DNA of 57,650 nucleotides from Rugosibacter sp. (lineage in GTDB: Bacteria; Pseudomonadota; Gammaproteobacteria; Burkholderiales; Rhodocyclaceae): NCBI GenBank assembly GCA_030645365.1, contig JAUSMB010000002.1, forward strand, positions 1 to 57,650, given 5' to 3'. The notes under the pieces are model-generated. The model saw nothing but the letters and a program-made list of their open reading frames with translations, was not told the DNA's origin and did no database searches. Below, piece after piece: positions 36,257-45,342 of this stretch (its first letter is position 1; each line of letters begins with the position of its first letter). Position numbers and translations under genes: made by a program.

Positions 36257-36345
36257 ATATCAAATTCTTGCATAAGCACACCAATAACAATCAATGAAGT
36301 AACGCAGTAAAAATCAGCTTCACTGATTACGCGACGCATAAACAA

Positions 36346-37476
36346 TCAAATAATTTCCAGCTCGGCACGCAAGGCCCCCGCCGATTTCATCGCCTGCAAA
36401 ATCGCAATCAAATCCTGGGGATTGGCACCCAGCGCATTCAAGGCCTTGACGATTTCGGATAGATTCGCGCCGCTCTTGATGTTCATCAGCGCACCGCCTT
36501 CCTGCTTGATCTCGATTTGCGCATTCGCTACACCCGCCGTTTTTCCGCCAGACAATGCACCCGGCTGGCTGATGGCATTATCGGTATTAACCGACACCGT
36601 TAAATTACCATGAGCTACTGCACAATTTTCGAGCTGTACCGATTGGTTCATCACGATTGAGCCGGTACGGCTATTAACAATCACCTTGGCCGCTGCTTTA
36701 GCCGGATTAACTTCGATGTTCTCAAGGCGGCCAATGAAGCTAACGCGCTCATCCGTATTCATCGGTGCACGTACCCGGATTTGACGGCCGTCGACTGCAG
36801 TAGCCGCACCCGGAGTCACGCGATTAATGGCTTCAACCATGAGTCGCGCAGTACCAAAATCTGCCGTGTTCAGATCAAAAAAAACAAACTCTCCCTGCCC
36901 CAGCAACATGGGCACTTCACGCTCGACCGTCGCCCCCGCTGCAATGCGGCCAACCGATAGCTGGTTTACCGTGGTCTTGGAACCAGCCCCCGAAGCGCCC
37001 GCACCAACCACCACGACATTGCCTTGCGCCATCGCATACACCTGGCCATCCGCCCCTTTCATCGGAGTAAGAATCAGCGTACCGCCTTTCAAGCTTTTTG
37101 CATTACCAATCGATGATACGGTGAGATCAATCGTCTGACCGGCACGGGCGAAAGGCGGCAAACTCGCAGTCACCATCACCGCCGCCACATTTTTTAATTG
37201 CAGCGACAATCCCGGCGGCAGATTAACGCCCATTGCCGAGAGCATATTGATCATGCTCTGCACAGTAAATGGTGTCTGTGTCGTCTGGTCACCACTGCCA
37301 TCAAGGCCCACTACGATGCCATAGCCCACCAGTTGATTACTACGCACGCCGGCCACAGTCGCCATGTCCTTGAGACGCTCGGCGGATGCAGTATCCATTG
37401 CCAGCAAACCGGCCAGAAAAATCAACAGAAAGCCTGCTTTGATGCGTGTCATTAAGAGCTTAATTGCGAGCTTCAT
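36346..37476 (-). CDS. flgI: Flagellar P-ring protein FlgI
   Basis: FlgI forms the P-ring bushing in the peptidoglycan layer. The 376-residue product has a signal peptide (AGFLLIFLAGLLAMDTASA). The strongly conserved mature part includes RLKDMATVAGVRSNQLVGYG, VVGLDGSGDQT, LPPFARAGQTIDLTVSSIG and ALNALGANPQDLIAILQAM. It sits between flgH and flgJ, with a 9-nt gap to flgH. Confidence 0.96.
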   Translation of the reverse strand: MKLAIKLLMTRIKAGFLLIFLAGLLAMDTASAERLKDMATVAGVRSNQLVGYGIVVGLDGSGDQTTQTPFTVQSMINMLSAMGVNLPPGLSLQLKNVAAVMVTASLPPFARAGQTIDLTVSSIGNAKSLKGGTLILTPMKGADGQVYAMAQGNVVVVGAGASGAGSKTTVNQLSVGRIAAGATVEREVPMLLGQGEFVFFDLNTADFGTARLMVEAINRVTPGAATAVDGRQIRVRAPMNTDERVSFIGRLENIEVNPAKAAAKVIVNSRTGSIVMNQSVQLENCAVAHGNLTVSVNTDNAISQPGALSGGKTAGVANAQIEIKQEGGALMNIKSGANLSEIVKALNALGANPQDLIAILQAMKSAGALRAELEII

Positions 37477-37485
37477 TGCGAGTTC

Positions 37486-38151
37486 CTAAAATGGCATGAA
37501 GGAAAGAAAGAATTTCCCTAGCCAACCCATGACCTGGGCTGAATCCAGGAAGCCATTCGCCTTGTATTCGATGCGCGCATCCGCAACCTGGGTCGACACC
37601 ACCGTATTGGCAGCGGTGATGTTATTGGGATTCACCACGCCAGAGAATCGAATGAACTCTTCACCCTCTTTCAGCCCGATTTGCTTTTCGCCTGATACCA
37701 GCAGATTCCCGTTGGGATAGACCTCGATCACCGTGACAGCCAGTGCGCCGGTGAAATCATTGGAGGAGGTGTTCTCGCCCTTGCCGTTGAAATTGTTGGT
37801 GTCGCTGGCAGCCAGTGCCGTACCTTGGGCTCCTTTGAATGGCAAACCGATGATGGTCGGGACAGTAACATCGACCTTCTGGCTACGCGTAGTCTTGTTT
37901 TCCGACTTCTTCGAGGCCTGAACTTTTTCCTGAATATTGATAATCAATGTATCGCCCACAAAGCGGGCACGTCGATCCTCAAACAGGGGGCGCGCAGAAG
38001 CAACGTTGAAAATTGCCCCATTGCTGGGAGCAAGAGTAGATCGTGGCTCGGGCCGCGCCGTCATAGGCTGATGGATAGCCGTAGCCGGAGTCGTCGTCAC
38101 GCACCCCGCTAACGAAATCACCAGCAAGAACCAGCAAATTAATTTACTCAT
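37486..38151 (-). CDS. flgH: Flagellar L-ring protein FlgH
   Basis: FlgH is the outer-membrane lipoprotein forming the L-ring bushing. The 221-residue product has a short lipoprotein signal with lipobox LAGC. The family motifs are ARPLFEDRRARFVGDTLIIN, IQEKVQASKKSENKTTR, GNLLVSGEKQIGL and FIRFSGVVNPNNI. Length and order (flgG-flgH-flgI) are standard. Confidence 0.96.
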   Translation of the reverse strand: MSKLICWFLLVISLAGCVTTTPATAIHQPMTARPEPRSTLAPSNGAIFNVASARPLFEDRRARFVGDTLIINIQEKVQASKKSENKTTRSQKVDVTVPTIIGLPFKGAQGTALAASDTNNFNGKGENTSSNDFTGALAVTVIEVYPNGNLLVSGEKQIGLKEGEEFIRFSGVVNPNNITAANTVVSTQVADARIEYKANGFLDSAQVMGWLGKFFLSFMPF

Positions 38152-38173
38152 GATGTGAGTCTTTCATGACCCA

Positions 38174-38956
38174 TTACAACTGCGTTAGCCTCGCCAGCAT
38201 GGCGTCCGATGTACTTACGGCTTTGGAATTAAGCTCATAGGCCCGCTGAGTCTGGATCATGGTGACTAGCTCTTCTGCCACATTGACGTTTGATGTTTCT
38301 ACATACCCTTGATTGAGCAAGCCAACGCCATTGGTGCCTGGCGTATTAGGCGTTGGCGTGCCCGACGACGCCGTTTCAACAAACAGATTTTCGCCCATAC
38401 TTTGCAAGCCGCCATTATTGATAAAACCTGCCAGCTGGATCGTGCCAATCTGGGTGGGTGTCGTCACGCCTTGCTCGGTATAGGACACGATGCCATCACG
38501 GCTAATTGAGACACTCGTCGCTGTACTCGGAATGGTAATTGCCGGCGACAAGGGATAGCCACTGGAGGTTACGATCTGGCCGGTGCTATCCAGCTGTAAA
38601 GAACCATCGCGGGTATAAGCGAGTGTGCCATCCGGCATTTGAATCTGGAAAAAACCATTGCCATTAATCGCGATATCGAGCGGACCTTCGGTACGTTGCA
38701 AGCTGCCTTGGCTGAAATTACGCTCAGTCGAAATGGGTCGCACACCCGTGCCCAACATCAACCCTGAAGGAATCTGCGTCTGTTGCGACGATTGCGCACC
38801 AGGCTGGCGCATGGTCTGGTAGAGCAAATCCTCAAACACGGCACGCGCACGCTTAAAACCATTCGTGCTGACGTTAGCCAGGTTATTGGAAATGACATCA
38901 AGATTAGTCTGCTGGGCATCGAGGCCTGTCTTGGCAATCCAGAGGGAACGAATCAT
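38174..38956 (-). CDS. flgG: Flagellar distal rod protein FlgG
   Basis: FlgG builds the distal rod. The 260-residue length is exactly typical. The signatures are [40 protein letters not shown] and [20 protein letters not shown] in the N-terminal part, including the FlgG-specific insert. The C-terminus reads [20 protein letters not shown] and [20 protein letters not shown]. It follows flgF after 18 nt. Confidence 0.97.
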   Translation of the reverse strand: MIRSLWIAKTGLDAQQTNLDVISNNLANVSTNGFKRARAVFEDLLYQTMRQPGAQSSQQTQIPSGLMLGTGVRPISTERNFSQGSLQRTEGPLDIAINGNGFFQIQMPDGTLAYTRDGSLQLDSTGQIVTSSGYPLSPAITIPSTATSVSISRDGIVSYTEQGVTTPTQIGTIQLAGFINNGGLQSMGENLFVETASSGTPTPNTPGTNGVGLLNQGYVETSNVNVAEELVTMIQTQRAYELNSKAVSTSDAMLARLTQL

Positions 38957-38974
38957 GGTGTTGGCCTTTTAAAA

Positions 38975-39727
38975 TTATCGTGAAGAAAGAATCTGGGCAG
39001 CGGCGCGATCGTTGGCATCCGCCGTCGATAGCATCTTCATCTGCATTTCAAATTGGCGCGCCAGCGAAATCATGTTAACCATTTGCTCAGCAGCATTGAC
39101 GTTACTGCCTTCGATATAGCCAGAGGCAATTTTTGTCTGTTCATCAATCGGCGCAGCACTCCGGTCTTTCATGCGAAACAAGCCATCTTCGCCACGCACC
39201 AGATCAGCTTCTAGCGGGTTGACCAGCTTGATGCGGCCAATACTATTGACCGTATTTTTTTCGCCTGATTCGGGAATGGTCGACACCGTGCCATCAATGC
39301 CAACGCTGACTTTGACTTCCGGCGGGATAGAAATCGGCCCGCCATCACCTTGTACTGGCAAACCACTGCGGGTTTGCAGAATGCCATTGACATTCAACTC
39401 AAAATTTCCGCTGCGCGTATAAGCCTCGCTGCCATCGGGTGCTTGTACAGCAATCCACCCTGTCCCCTGCACCGCCATGTCGAAAGCGCGACCGGTAAAG
39501 ATTTGCGGCCCGGGGGTGAAATCGGTGTGTGTACTCGCATCCACAGCAAAGGCTCGCGTCGACAAACCAGGAGGCAACGCGTTCGATTTAACTTGAACTG
39601 CGCGCAAGCGATGCTCTTCGGCGCGATAACCCGTAGTTGATACATTAGCCAGATTGTGCGCCACCGCCGCCTGACGGCTTAAAGTCTGGCTGGCCCCGGT
39701 CATTGCCGTGTAAATCAGTCGATCCAT
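38975..39727 (-). CDS. flgF: Flagellar proximal rod protein FlgF
   Basis: FlgF is a proximal rod protein. The 250-residue product has the rod N-terminus (MDRLIYTAMTGASQTLSRQA, HNLANVSTTGYRAEEHRL), the FDMAVQGTGWIAVQAPDGSE segment, and the C-terminal YIEGSNVNAAEQMVNMISLA with RQFEMQMKMLSTADAN. The 51-nt gap to flgE contains a perfect copy of the dispersed element. Confidence 0.96.
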   Translation of the reverse strand: MDRLIYTAMTGASQTLSRQAAVAHNLANVSTTGYRAEEHRLRAVQVKSNALPPGLSTRAFAVDASTHTDFTPGPQIFTGRAFDMAVQGTGWIAVQAPDGSEAYTRSGNFELNVNGILQTRSGLPVQGDGGPISIPPEVKVSVGIDGTVSTIPESGEKNTVNSIGRIKLVNPLEADLVRGEDGLFRMKDRSAAPIDEQTKIASGYIEGSNVNAAEQMVNMISLARQFEMQMKMLSTADANDRAAAQILSSR

Positions 39728-39748
39728 GCGCTCCCTTTCAAATGACTC

Positions 39749-39773
39749 GCCGTATCACCAGCGCCGACTTTTT
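39749..39773 (+). repeat. Dispersed 24-bp element, copy 8 (flgE-flgF gap; matches consensus)
   Basis: GCCGTATCAC is followed by CAGCGCCGA and CTTTTT, identical to the consensus. It fills half of the 51-nt gap between flgE and flgF inside the flg operon, opposite to the direction of transcription. Confidence 0.9.
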
Positions 39774-39778
39774 ATCTA

Positions 39779-41056
39779 TCACCGCAAGTTGACCAGCGTT
39801 TGCAGGATGCTATCCATCGTCTTGATGCTCTGGGCATTCGCCTGGTAAACCCGCTGTTGGGTAATCATGTTGACCAGCTCTGCCGTCAAATCAATATTCG
39901 CATCTTCCACTGCACCGGATTGGAAAACACCAAATTGACCAGAGGAGCCAGGCGTACCTAAAACAGCTGTACCAGTCTCTGGCGTTTGCGCCCAAACTCC
40001 GTTGCCCAGTGGTTGCAGCCCTTGCGGATTACGGAAAGCTGCCAGTACAGCCTGACCAATAACTTGTGTCTGACCATTGGTGTAGTTACCCAGCACCATT
40101 CCATCAGAACCAATTTTGAACCCGACCAACGAACCGGCGGCAAAACCATCCTGTAACAAGGTATTTACCGCAAAGGGGGAACCAAACTGGGTACTCCCCG
40201 CGAAACTCAAATTGAATGCCATCGGCGCGACAGCTCCTGCGTAACCCAGCTGTGCAGGCGTGATAGAAACCGCAAGGGGTGCTGAGGTTATTTGACCTGT
40301 CGTATTGAATGTCAAACTTCCCGTTGCGCCTAAATTACTGAATGCGGGAGAGGCCCCCGCCGGATTGGTTACCGTGGAATACACATCCCACGCATTCGTC
40401 GTCGTTTTGACAAAGTACATCGATTGGGTGTGCGGATTACCCAAACTATCGTAGACCGTCACCGCCGTCGATTGATTGTACGAGGTGGGATCTGCATAGT
40501 TAAAAGGGGTCGTCGCAGGCACCGCTACGCGCGAGTCGAGATTGAGATTGGCCTGTACCCCCGTTGCTCCGATACTTGTGCCGGTAGCCTGTGGCGAACC
40601 TGTCAAGCTTTGGGTGGGATCAAACAGCCGTAGTGGCGTATTCGGACTGCCTGGTGCGACAACACCATTTACCGCCATGATGCCTTTGAGCTGCAAGCCT
40701 TCGGCATTGACAATAAAGCCATCCTTGTTCAGTTGAAACTGTCCATTGCGACTATAAAGTGTGCCACCTAATCCATCATCCATCTGGAAGAAAGCACCCC
40801 CGTTGATCGCGATATCCAATGGATTGTTAGTGTTAGAAATATTGCCTTGCGAAAATTGCTGCAGAACGCTTGATATCTTTGTTCCCAGACCAATGGGGGA
40901 GGCTCCCGAACCATTGAGCGACGCCGCAAAGACATCGGCAAATTGCGTCGTACTCGACTTGAAGCCAACTGTGTTGGCATTGGCAATGTTGTTACCAATA
41001 GTATCGAGTGCCTTGGCTGATGAATTTAATCCACTTAACCCTTGCTGAAAGCCCAT
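39779..41056 (-). CDS. flgE: Flagellar hook protein FlgE
   Basis: FlgE is the hook subunit. The 425-residue product starts GFQQGLSGLNSSAKALDTIG and NNIANANTVGFKSSTTQFAD, has the [15 protein letters not shown] motif, a variable surface domain rich in Thr/Ala/Gly, and the C-terminus DANIDLTAELVNMITQQRVY with QANAQSIKTMDSILQTLVNL. It follows flgD after 12 nt. Confidence 0.97.
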   Translation of the reverse strand: MGFQQGLSGLNSSAKALDTIGNNIANANTVGFKSSTTQFADVFAASLNGSGASPIGLGTKISSVLQQFSQGNISNTNNPLDIAINGGAFFQMDDGLGGTLYSRNGQFQLNKDGFIVNAEGLQLKGIMAVNGVVAPGSPNTPLRLFDPTQSLTGSPQATGTSIGATGVQANLNLDSRVAVPATTPFNYADPTSYNQSTAVTVYDSLGNPHTQSMYFVKTTTNAWDVYSTVTNPAGASPAFSNLGATGSLTFNTTGQITSAPLAVSITPAQLGYAGAVAPMAFNLSFAGSTQFGSPFAVNTLLQDGFAAGSLVGFKIGSDGMVLGNYTNGQTQVIGQAVLAAFRNPQGLQPLGNGVWAQTPETGTAVLGTPGSSGQFGVFQSGAVEDANIDLTAELVNMITQQRVYQANAQSIKTMDSILQTLVNLR

Positions 41057-41068
41057 GATTTTCTCCGT

Positions 41069-41746
41069 TTAGAAAATTTGTTTGATATCGTTCAATGTCA
41101 CCAGACCCAAAGCACCAAGATTCAAACTCACCCCCTGGCTACTCCGATTGATATTTTGTACACCAGCCAGTTGCAAGGCCGTTGCCGCAACATTGTCTGC
41201 ACCCTGTGTCGCTACCACCGAAATGCTGTATGCACCATTCGCCGCCTGCACCCCGGCATCTGTCTTACCGTCCCACACGAAGTTATGCACACCGGCATCG
41301 AGTTTGCCCAGATTCAGGGTATTCATGATCAGTCCATTGGCATCCTTGATGGTGATGCCCACTTGATCGGCATTGGCAGCTAATTCGACACCACCCACTG
41401 CGCCCGCATCGGTAAGATTCATGCCATTACCCGCAATAATGACTTGACGTCCGACCAGTGCCGCCGCTTGCAATGCCTCCGAATCCGTGCTCGAAGACAA
41501 TAGTTGCTTCAGCGTCGCATTAAGCTTCTCAATGCCATCCACCGTACTGATCTGTGCCAATTGAGATGTCATCTGGGCGTTATCCATCGGGTTAAGTGGA
41601 TCCTGATTTTTCAGTTGTGTCGTCAGCAATTTCAGGAAGCGATCCTGCGCATCCGTTGTTGCGCTGGTAGCTTTCCGGGCAGTGCCGTTGGTCGAATTCA
41701 GCAGGGCCTGGGTTGCCGCATTACCTGTCGTTACACTCGTTACCAT
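41069..41746 (-). CDS. flgD: Hook capping protein FlgD
   Basis: FlgD is the scaffold cap for hook assembly. The 225-residue product shows the diagnostic N-terminal motif DRFLKLLTTQLKNQDPLNPM, DNAQMTSQLAQISTVDGIEK, and the FlgD Tudor/Ig-like part (ALVGRQVIIAGN, AGVHNFVWDGKTDAGVQAAN). Length and position between flgC and flgE are standard. Confidence 0.96.
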   Translation of the reverse strand: MVTSVTTGNAATQALLNSTNGTARKATSATTDAQDRFLKLLTTQLKNQDPLNPMDNAQMTSQLAQISTVDGIEKLNATLKQLLSSSTDSEALQAAALVGRQVIIAGNGMNLTDAGAVGGVELAANADQVGITIKDANGLIMNTLNLGKLDAGVHNFVWDGKTDAGVQAANGAYSISVVATQGADNVAATALQLAGVQNINRSSQGVSLNLGALGLVTLNDIKQIF

Positions 41747-41764
41747 AACCTTCTCCTAGGAAAT

Positions 41765-42166
41765 TTATTGCCCAATCGCCAGCGTCTTTTGCAACAGCGA
41801 CTTGGCGGTATTCATGACTTCGACGTTGTTCTGATACGAACGCGAGGCAGAAATCATATTGACCATTTCATCCACCACATTGACATTCGGCATGGCGACA
41901 TAGCCTTGCGCATCAGCCGCTGGATTTTTTGGGTCATACATCATGCGTAACGGCGCGGCGCTATCAACCACCTGCGTGACACGCACCCCGACGCCACCAC
42001 CTTCGACCGGAGTCGCCTTGAACACGACCTGCTTGGCACGGTAGGGCTGACCATCCGCGCCGACCACACTGTCGGCGTTGGCCAGATTGCTGGCGACGGC
42101 ATTGAGACGGGCGGATTGCGCGGTAAGCGCGGAACCAGCAATCGAGAAAACGCTGAGCAGGCTCAT
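41765..42166 (-). CDS. flgC: Flagellar proximal rod protein FlgC
   Basis: FlgC is a proximal rod protein of 133 residues, the usual size. It has the rod signature ([30 protein letters not shown]) and the C-terminal [20 protein letters not shown] with [20 protein letters not shown]. It begins 5 nt after the flgB stop. Confidence 0.97.
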   Translation of the reverse strand: MSLLSVFSIAGSALTAQSARLNAVASNLANADSVVGADGQPYRAKQVVFKATPVEGGGVGVRVTQVVDSAAPLRMMYDPKNPAADAQGYVAMPNVNVVDEMVNMISASRSYQNNVEVMNTAKSLLQKTLAIGQ

Positions 42167-42171
42167 GATGA

Positions 42172-42600
42172 TTACTGACTCATCGCCATTTGCAGCGTCT
42201 TGAACTCACCGGTAATGAAGGTCAGCGCGGCCTCCAGTCGCAGCGCGTTTCCGGCAAAAGCACTGCGCTCGATATCCATATTGACTGTATTGCCATCGGC
42301 ATTTGGCTGAAATTCCGTGCGATATCCAATGGCTGCAGCGAAAGGAGCATCCTGCTCGCTACAGACAAAGTGGCGGGGTGATGTGGTTGCCAGGCCAACA
42401 TTGCCACCATGACCATTAGCTCGCCCAGCAACTGCCGCTGCTAGGGCGCCCTTGAAGTCAATATCGCGCGCCTTGAAATTGGGCGTATCCGCATTGGCGA
42501 TATTCGAAGCCAACAGTTCCTGACGATAAGTCAGCGCGCCTAGTGCCGCGCGATGGATGCTGAGTTGGCTGTCAAATCGATCACTCATGTTGTTAGTCAT
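42172..42600 (-). CDS. flgB: Flagellar proximal rod protein FlgB
   Basis: FlgB is a proximal rod protein and the first gene of the flgBCDEFGHIJ unit. The 142-residue product has [38 protein letters not shown] and a C-terminal helix ([20 protein letters not shown]). ATG 42600 lies about 20 nt from the predicted start of the sigma54 promoter; ATG 42588 is an alternative. Neither has a strong ribosome-binding site. Confidence 0.95.
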   Translation of the reverse strand: MTNNMSDRFDSQLSIHRAALGALTYRQELLASNIANADTPNFKARDIDFKGALAAAVAGRANGHGGNVGLATTSPRHFVCSEQDAPFAAAIGYRTEFQPNADGNTVNMDIERSAFAGNALRLEAALTFITGEFKTLQMAMSQ

Positions 42601-42632
42601 TTGATGATTAAGAAATTCACACCCCGACTAAT

Positions 42633-42647
42633 GCATCATTCGTGCCA
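42633..42647 (-). promoter_or_regulatory. Sigma54 promoter of the flgB operon
   Basis: The minus strand reads TGGCACGAATGATGC, one mismatch from TGGCACG-N4-TTGC, with GG and GC at the right spacing. The predicted start is near 42621. A perfect palindrome lies about 100 nt upstream, a normal enhancer distance. Confidence 0.82.
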
Positions 42648-42737
42648 CACGATGACTTAGGCTTTTCTGCACGATAAATCAGACACTTCAAAAAATCCGG
42701 CAAAAAATCTTCCTTTTAAAAGACAATACTGACCAGT

Positions 42738-42760
42738 CATGCGGCAAAACTTGCCGCATG
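42738..42760. promoter_or_regulatory. Long palindrome between flgB and flgA (candidate FlrC box)
   Basis: The arms are CATGCGGCAA and its exact complement, with a 3-nt spacer (AAC), so this is the longest and best of the four related sites. It lies about 117 nt upstream of the predicted flgB start and 70 nt before the flgA ATG, and could serve both. Confidence 0.65.
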
Positions 42761-42829
42761 AACAGACGAAAGACTTGGGCCCCACCGGCTGTATCCACGC
42801 CACAAGAACCATGTTGTAATCTACCCTCC

Positions 42830-43537
42830 ATGACTTCATTGAAAACCCTCTTTCTCTCAGTAGTTTCTTCTGGCATCCTGCTGTCTGCCTCGGCTATGCC
42901 AACAACTGCATCGGCCGCTGCAGTTGAACCAATTCGACTCGCTATCGCCGAGTTTCTTGATGTTCAGAATAAAGGTTTACCAGGCCAGGCTAGTTACAGC
43001 ATTGGTGCTATCAATACCAGCGGCTTGCCTGACGATTGTCGCAACCTGAATGTCTCGATGGATGCCAATGCCCGTCCATGGGGGAAGACCCATGTCAATG
43101 TGCGCTGTACAGAAGGCAGCTCATGGAATCTGTATATTCCTGTGGATATCCATGTGCTGGTCAACTATGTTGTCAGTGCCCGCCCATTAACTGCAGGCCA
43201 AATAATTAGCGCGACAGACCTTCGCCAGCGTCAGGGTGATCTTGCTGCTTTACCCCAGGGCATATTGACCGACCGTGCACAGGCTATAGGTCAGATCTCC
43301 CGTACCGCTCTTCCCGCCGATCGCCCCTTGCGCGCCGATATGCTGCGTCAGCCTCTGGTGGTAACACAAGGGCAGAATGTCAAAGTAGTGTCCCAAGGTG
43401 CCAATTTCCAGGTCAGTAGCGATGGGCGCGCGCTCAACAATGCCGCCACAGGCCAGGTAGTTCAGGTTCGCCTCAGCTCGGGCCAAGTGCTCAGTGGCAT
43501 CGCGCAGAAGGATGGCACCGTTGCCATTGCTTATTGA
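42830..43537 (+). CDS. flgA: P-ring assembly chaperone FlgA
   Basis: FlgA is the periplasmic chaperone for FlgI polymerisation. ATG 42830 gives 235 residues with a signal peptide (LKTLFLSVVSSGILLSASAM). The mature part has the CLP/SAF pattern (ISATDLRQRQGDLAALPQGI, AIGQISRTALPADRPLRADM, QGQNVKVVSQGANFQVSSDG). An in-frame ATG at 42758 lies inside the palindrome and would place 24 residues before the signal peptide, so I rejected it. The gene is divergent from flgB and followed by flgM after 198 nt. Confidence 0.94.
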   Translation: MTSLKTLFLSVVSSGILLSASAMPTTASAAAVEPIRLAIAEFLDVQNKGLPGQASYSIGAINTSGLPDDCRNLNVSMDANARPWGKTHVNVRCTEGSSWNLYIPVDIHVLVNYVVSARPLTAGQIISATDLRQRQGDLAALPQGILTDRAQAIGQISRTALPADRPLRADMLRQPLVVTQGQNVKVVSQGANFQVSSDGRALNNAATGQVVQVRLSSGQVLSGIAQKDGTVAIAY

Positions 43538-43673
43538 CGAAACATTTGTAGGCTGTTTGGAAATTACTTGCATGCTGCCGATACGGGTTTTTTCAGACTT
43601 TGCCCCCCAGGCGACGCTTCTTCTCTTTTCCACCCAATGCGTAAAAATTCGTAGAAAATTGACACTTGAAAGC

Positions 43674-43700
43674 TAAAGTCTGCGTCGTCCAGGCCGTTAA
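43674..43700 (+). promoter_or_regulatory. Sigma28 (FliA) promoter of flgMN
   Basis: TAAA, a 15-nt spacer and GCCGTTAA match the sigma28 consensus TAAA-N15-GCCGATAA with a single mismatch. It ends 36 nt before the flgM ATG, so FliA should drive its own anti-sigma gene. Confidence 0.82.
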
Positions 43701-43735
43701 ACTATGCAAGCTCAAAATCTTATGAAATAACTCCT

Positions 43736-44038
43736 ATGAAAATCGACGCCTCCAGAACTTCACCTGCTTCGCCCACAGCAGCGTCTGAGAAAACTCGCCT
43801 ACAGAGCACAACCAGTCCTGTGGCAACAAACTCTCCTGCAGCAGATGGTTCGGTGACGACCCATCTGCAAACAACTGGTGGGGCAAGCATGACGCAAGCG
43901 CCTTTTGATAGCCAGCGTGTCGCAGAAATACGCCAAGCCATTGCGGAAGGTCGTTTTCAGATCAATACCGACAAGATCGCCGACCGTCTGATCGGGGATG
44001 TCCGCGACTTTCTCGCAAAAGACCAACCGGCCACTTGA
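43736..44038 (+). CDS. flgM: Anti-sigma28 factor FlgM
   Basis: FlgM binds FliA until the hook is finished and is then exported. The 100-residue protein is disordered and Ser/Thr/Ala-rich in its first 60 residues. The sigma-binding C-terminus reads FDSQRVAEIRQAIAEGRFQI and NTDKIADRLIGDVRDFL, both typical. It is preceded by a sigma28 promoter and followed by flgN after 10 nt. Confidence 0.94.
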   Translation: MKIDASRTSPASPTAASEKTRLQSTTSPVATNSPAADGSVTTHLQTTGGASMTQAPFDSQRVAEIRQAIAEGRFQINTDKIADRLIGDVRDFLAKDQPAT

Positions 44039-44048
44039 TTAGCGTTTT

Positions 44049-44534
44049 ATGTCTTTGGCCTTGGTTCATTCACTAATAGAACAAACCGTTGCGGAGCTGC
44101 AACGTTTTCTTGCAGTGATTGAGACCGAGCGGCAGGCATTGGTTTCAGGAAAAATCGATCAATTACCGGTGATCGCGGAAAAAAAGTCTGCGCTAGCAAC
44201 ACGCCTCGCAACGCTCGAATCACAACGTGAAAATGCATTGCATGAAGCTGGTTTCGCAGCAGGACGTGAAGGTTTCGCCGCCTGGCTTGCGGCTAACACC
44301 CCCGCCTCTGCTCATGCAATACCTGCAATATCCACGCTATGGCAACAGTTCATTACCCTTGCGGCTGAAGCAAAACAGGAAAATGAAACCAATGGTAAAT
44401 TGATTGGTGCCCAGATGCAGCAAAATCAGCAAGCGCTCGGCCTACTCCTTGGCAAATCTGCAGATGCCACGACCTATGATGCCGGTGGGCAACAAAAATC
44501 CATGACTGGCCGACGGCCCTTGGGTAGCGCCTGA
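44049..44534 (+). CDS. flgN: FlgK/FlgL export chaperone FlgN
   Basis: FlgN is the cytoplasmic chaperone for the hook-filament junction proteins. The 161-residue protein is largely helical, with EQTVAELQRFLAVIETERQA near the N-terminus, LATLESQRENALHEAGF in the middle and the C-terminal NGKLIGAQMQQNQQALGLLL segment that is characteristic of the family. It ends 10 nt from the convergent motD stop. Confidence 0.93.
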   Translation: MSLALVHSLIEQTVAELQRFLAVIETERQALVSGKIDQLPVIAEKKSALATRLATLESQRENALHEAGFAAGREGFAAWLAANTPASAHAIPAISTLWQQFITLAAEAKQENETNGKLIGAQMQQNQQALGLLLGKSADATTYDAGGQQKSMTGRRPLGSA

Positions 44535-44544
44535 GCCCTTTCGT

Positions 44545-45342
44545 TCATTCTGCCAGTGGCACATCGACTGCCAAATCGGGCGTAGGTGACTCAATCGTAA
44601 TCGCGACACGCCGATTTTTCTGTCGGCCTTCTGGCGTGGCATTATCGGCAAGAGGTCGCTGGTCAGCATAGCCAGTTGCCGTTAAGCGGCGTGGATCAAC
44701 GTTAGTATCAATGAACAATCGAACCACACTGGCGGCTCGAGCAGCAGAAAGCTCCCAGTTGGAGGGGAATTGCGGATTGGTGATCGGGACATTGTCCGTA
44801 TGCCCCTCGACTCGAACAGGAAAATCAGCAGTCGCCAGCACTCGGCCTACGGCATCCAGCGCACGCACCGCCCCCAAATCCAAACGCGCTTCGCCCGGTA
44901 AGAACAAGGCGCTGGCACTAATATCAATGGTAAGGCCCAAGGCACCTTCTGCCATTCTGACCTTGCCTTCAGCCATTAACGGCGCCAAAGCCTGATTAAG
45001 CTCTTTTGCCAAGTTGCGCAGGTGCTCTTTTTTAACTAGTCGGGCTGAATCCGTTTTAACCCTTGTCGAATTGGGTTGGGGAGACAGACTTGTCGGCGCA
45101 GGATTGTTCGGGTTAACCATGACCATCGCACCAGAAGCTGTATCTGGTTCATTGCGAAACGCAGACACTATGGATTCTGACATGACGCGGTACTTCCCCT
45201 CATTGACTGACGAAATAGCGTACATCACAACGAAAAAAGCGAACAGCAGGGTGATAAAGTCTGCGTAGGAAACTAACCAGCGGTCGTGGTTTTCAACATC
45301 ATCAGAAGCACGGCGGCGACGCCGACGCCTATAGTGCGCCAT
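44545..45342 (-). CDS. motD: Second stator subunit, MotD (MotB family)
   Basis: This is the MotB-type protein of a second stator set, as in Pseudomonas MotCD. The 265-residue product begins with a run of seven arginines, then one helix with the proton-accepting aspartate at D28 (SYADFITLLFAFFVVMYAIS). The OmpA-like domain has the pattern VEGHTDNVPI and NWELSAARAASVVRLF. ATG 45342 overlaps the motC stop by 14 nt. It differs strongly from the MotB at 10258-11202 in linker and OmpA domain. Confidence 0.93.
   Translation of the reverse strand: MAHYRRRRRRRASDDVENHDRWLVSYADFITLLFAFFVVMYAISSVNEGKYRVMSESIVSAFRNEPDTASGAMVMVNPNNPAPTSLSPQPNSTRVKTDSARLVKKEHLRNLAKELNQALAPLMAEGKVRMAEGALGLTIDISASALFLPGEARLDLGAVRALDAVGRVLATADFPVRVEGHTDNVPITNPQFPSNWELSAARAASVVRLFIDTNVDPRRLTATGYADQRPLADNATPEGRQKNRRVAITIESPTPDLAVDVPLAE

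Noticed and set aside
42758-42829. Upstream ATG for flgA
   Set aside because: It lies inside the palindrome and would put 24 residues before a good signal peptide.
44185-44210. AAAGTCTGCGCTAGCAACACG in flgN resembles the reverse element
   Set aside because: Several core changes, and KKSALATRL is ordinary FlgN helix sequence.
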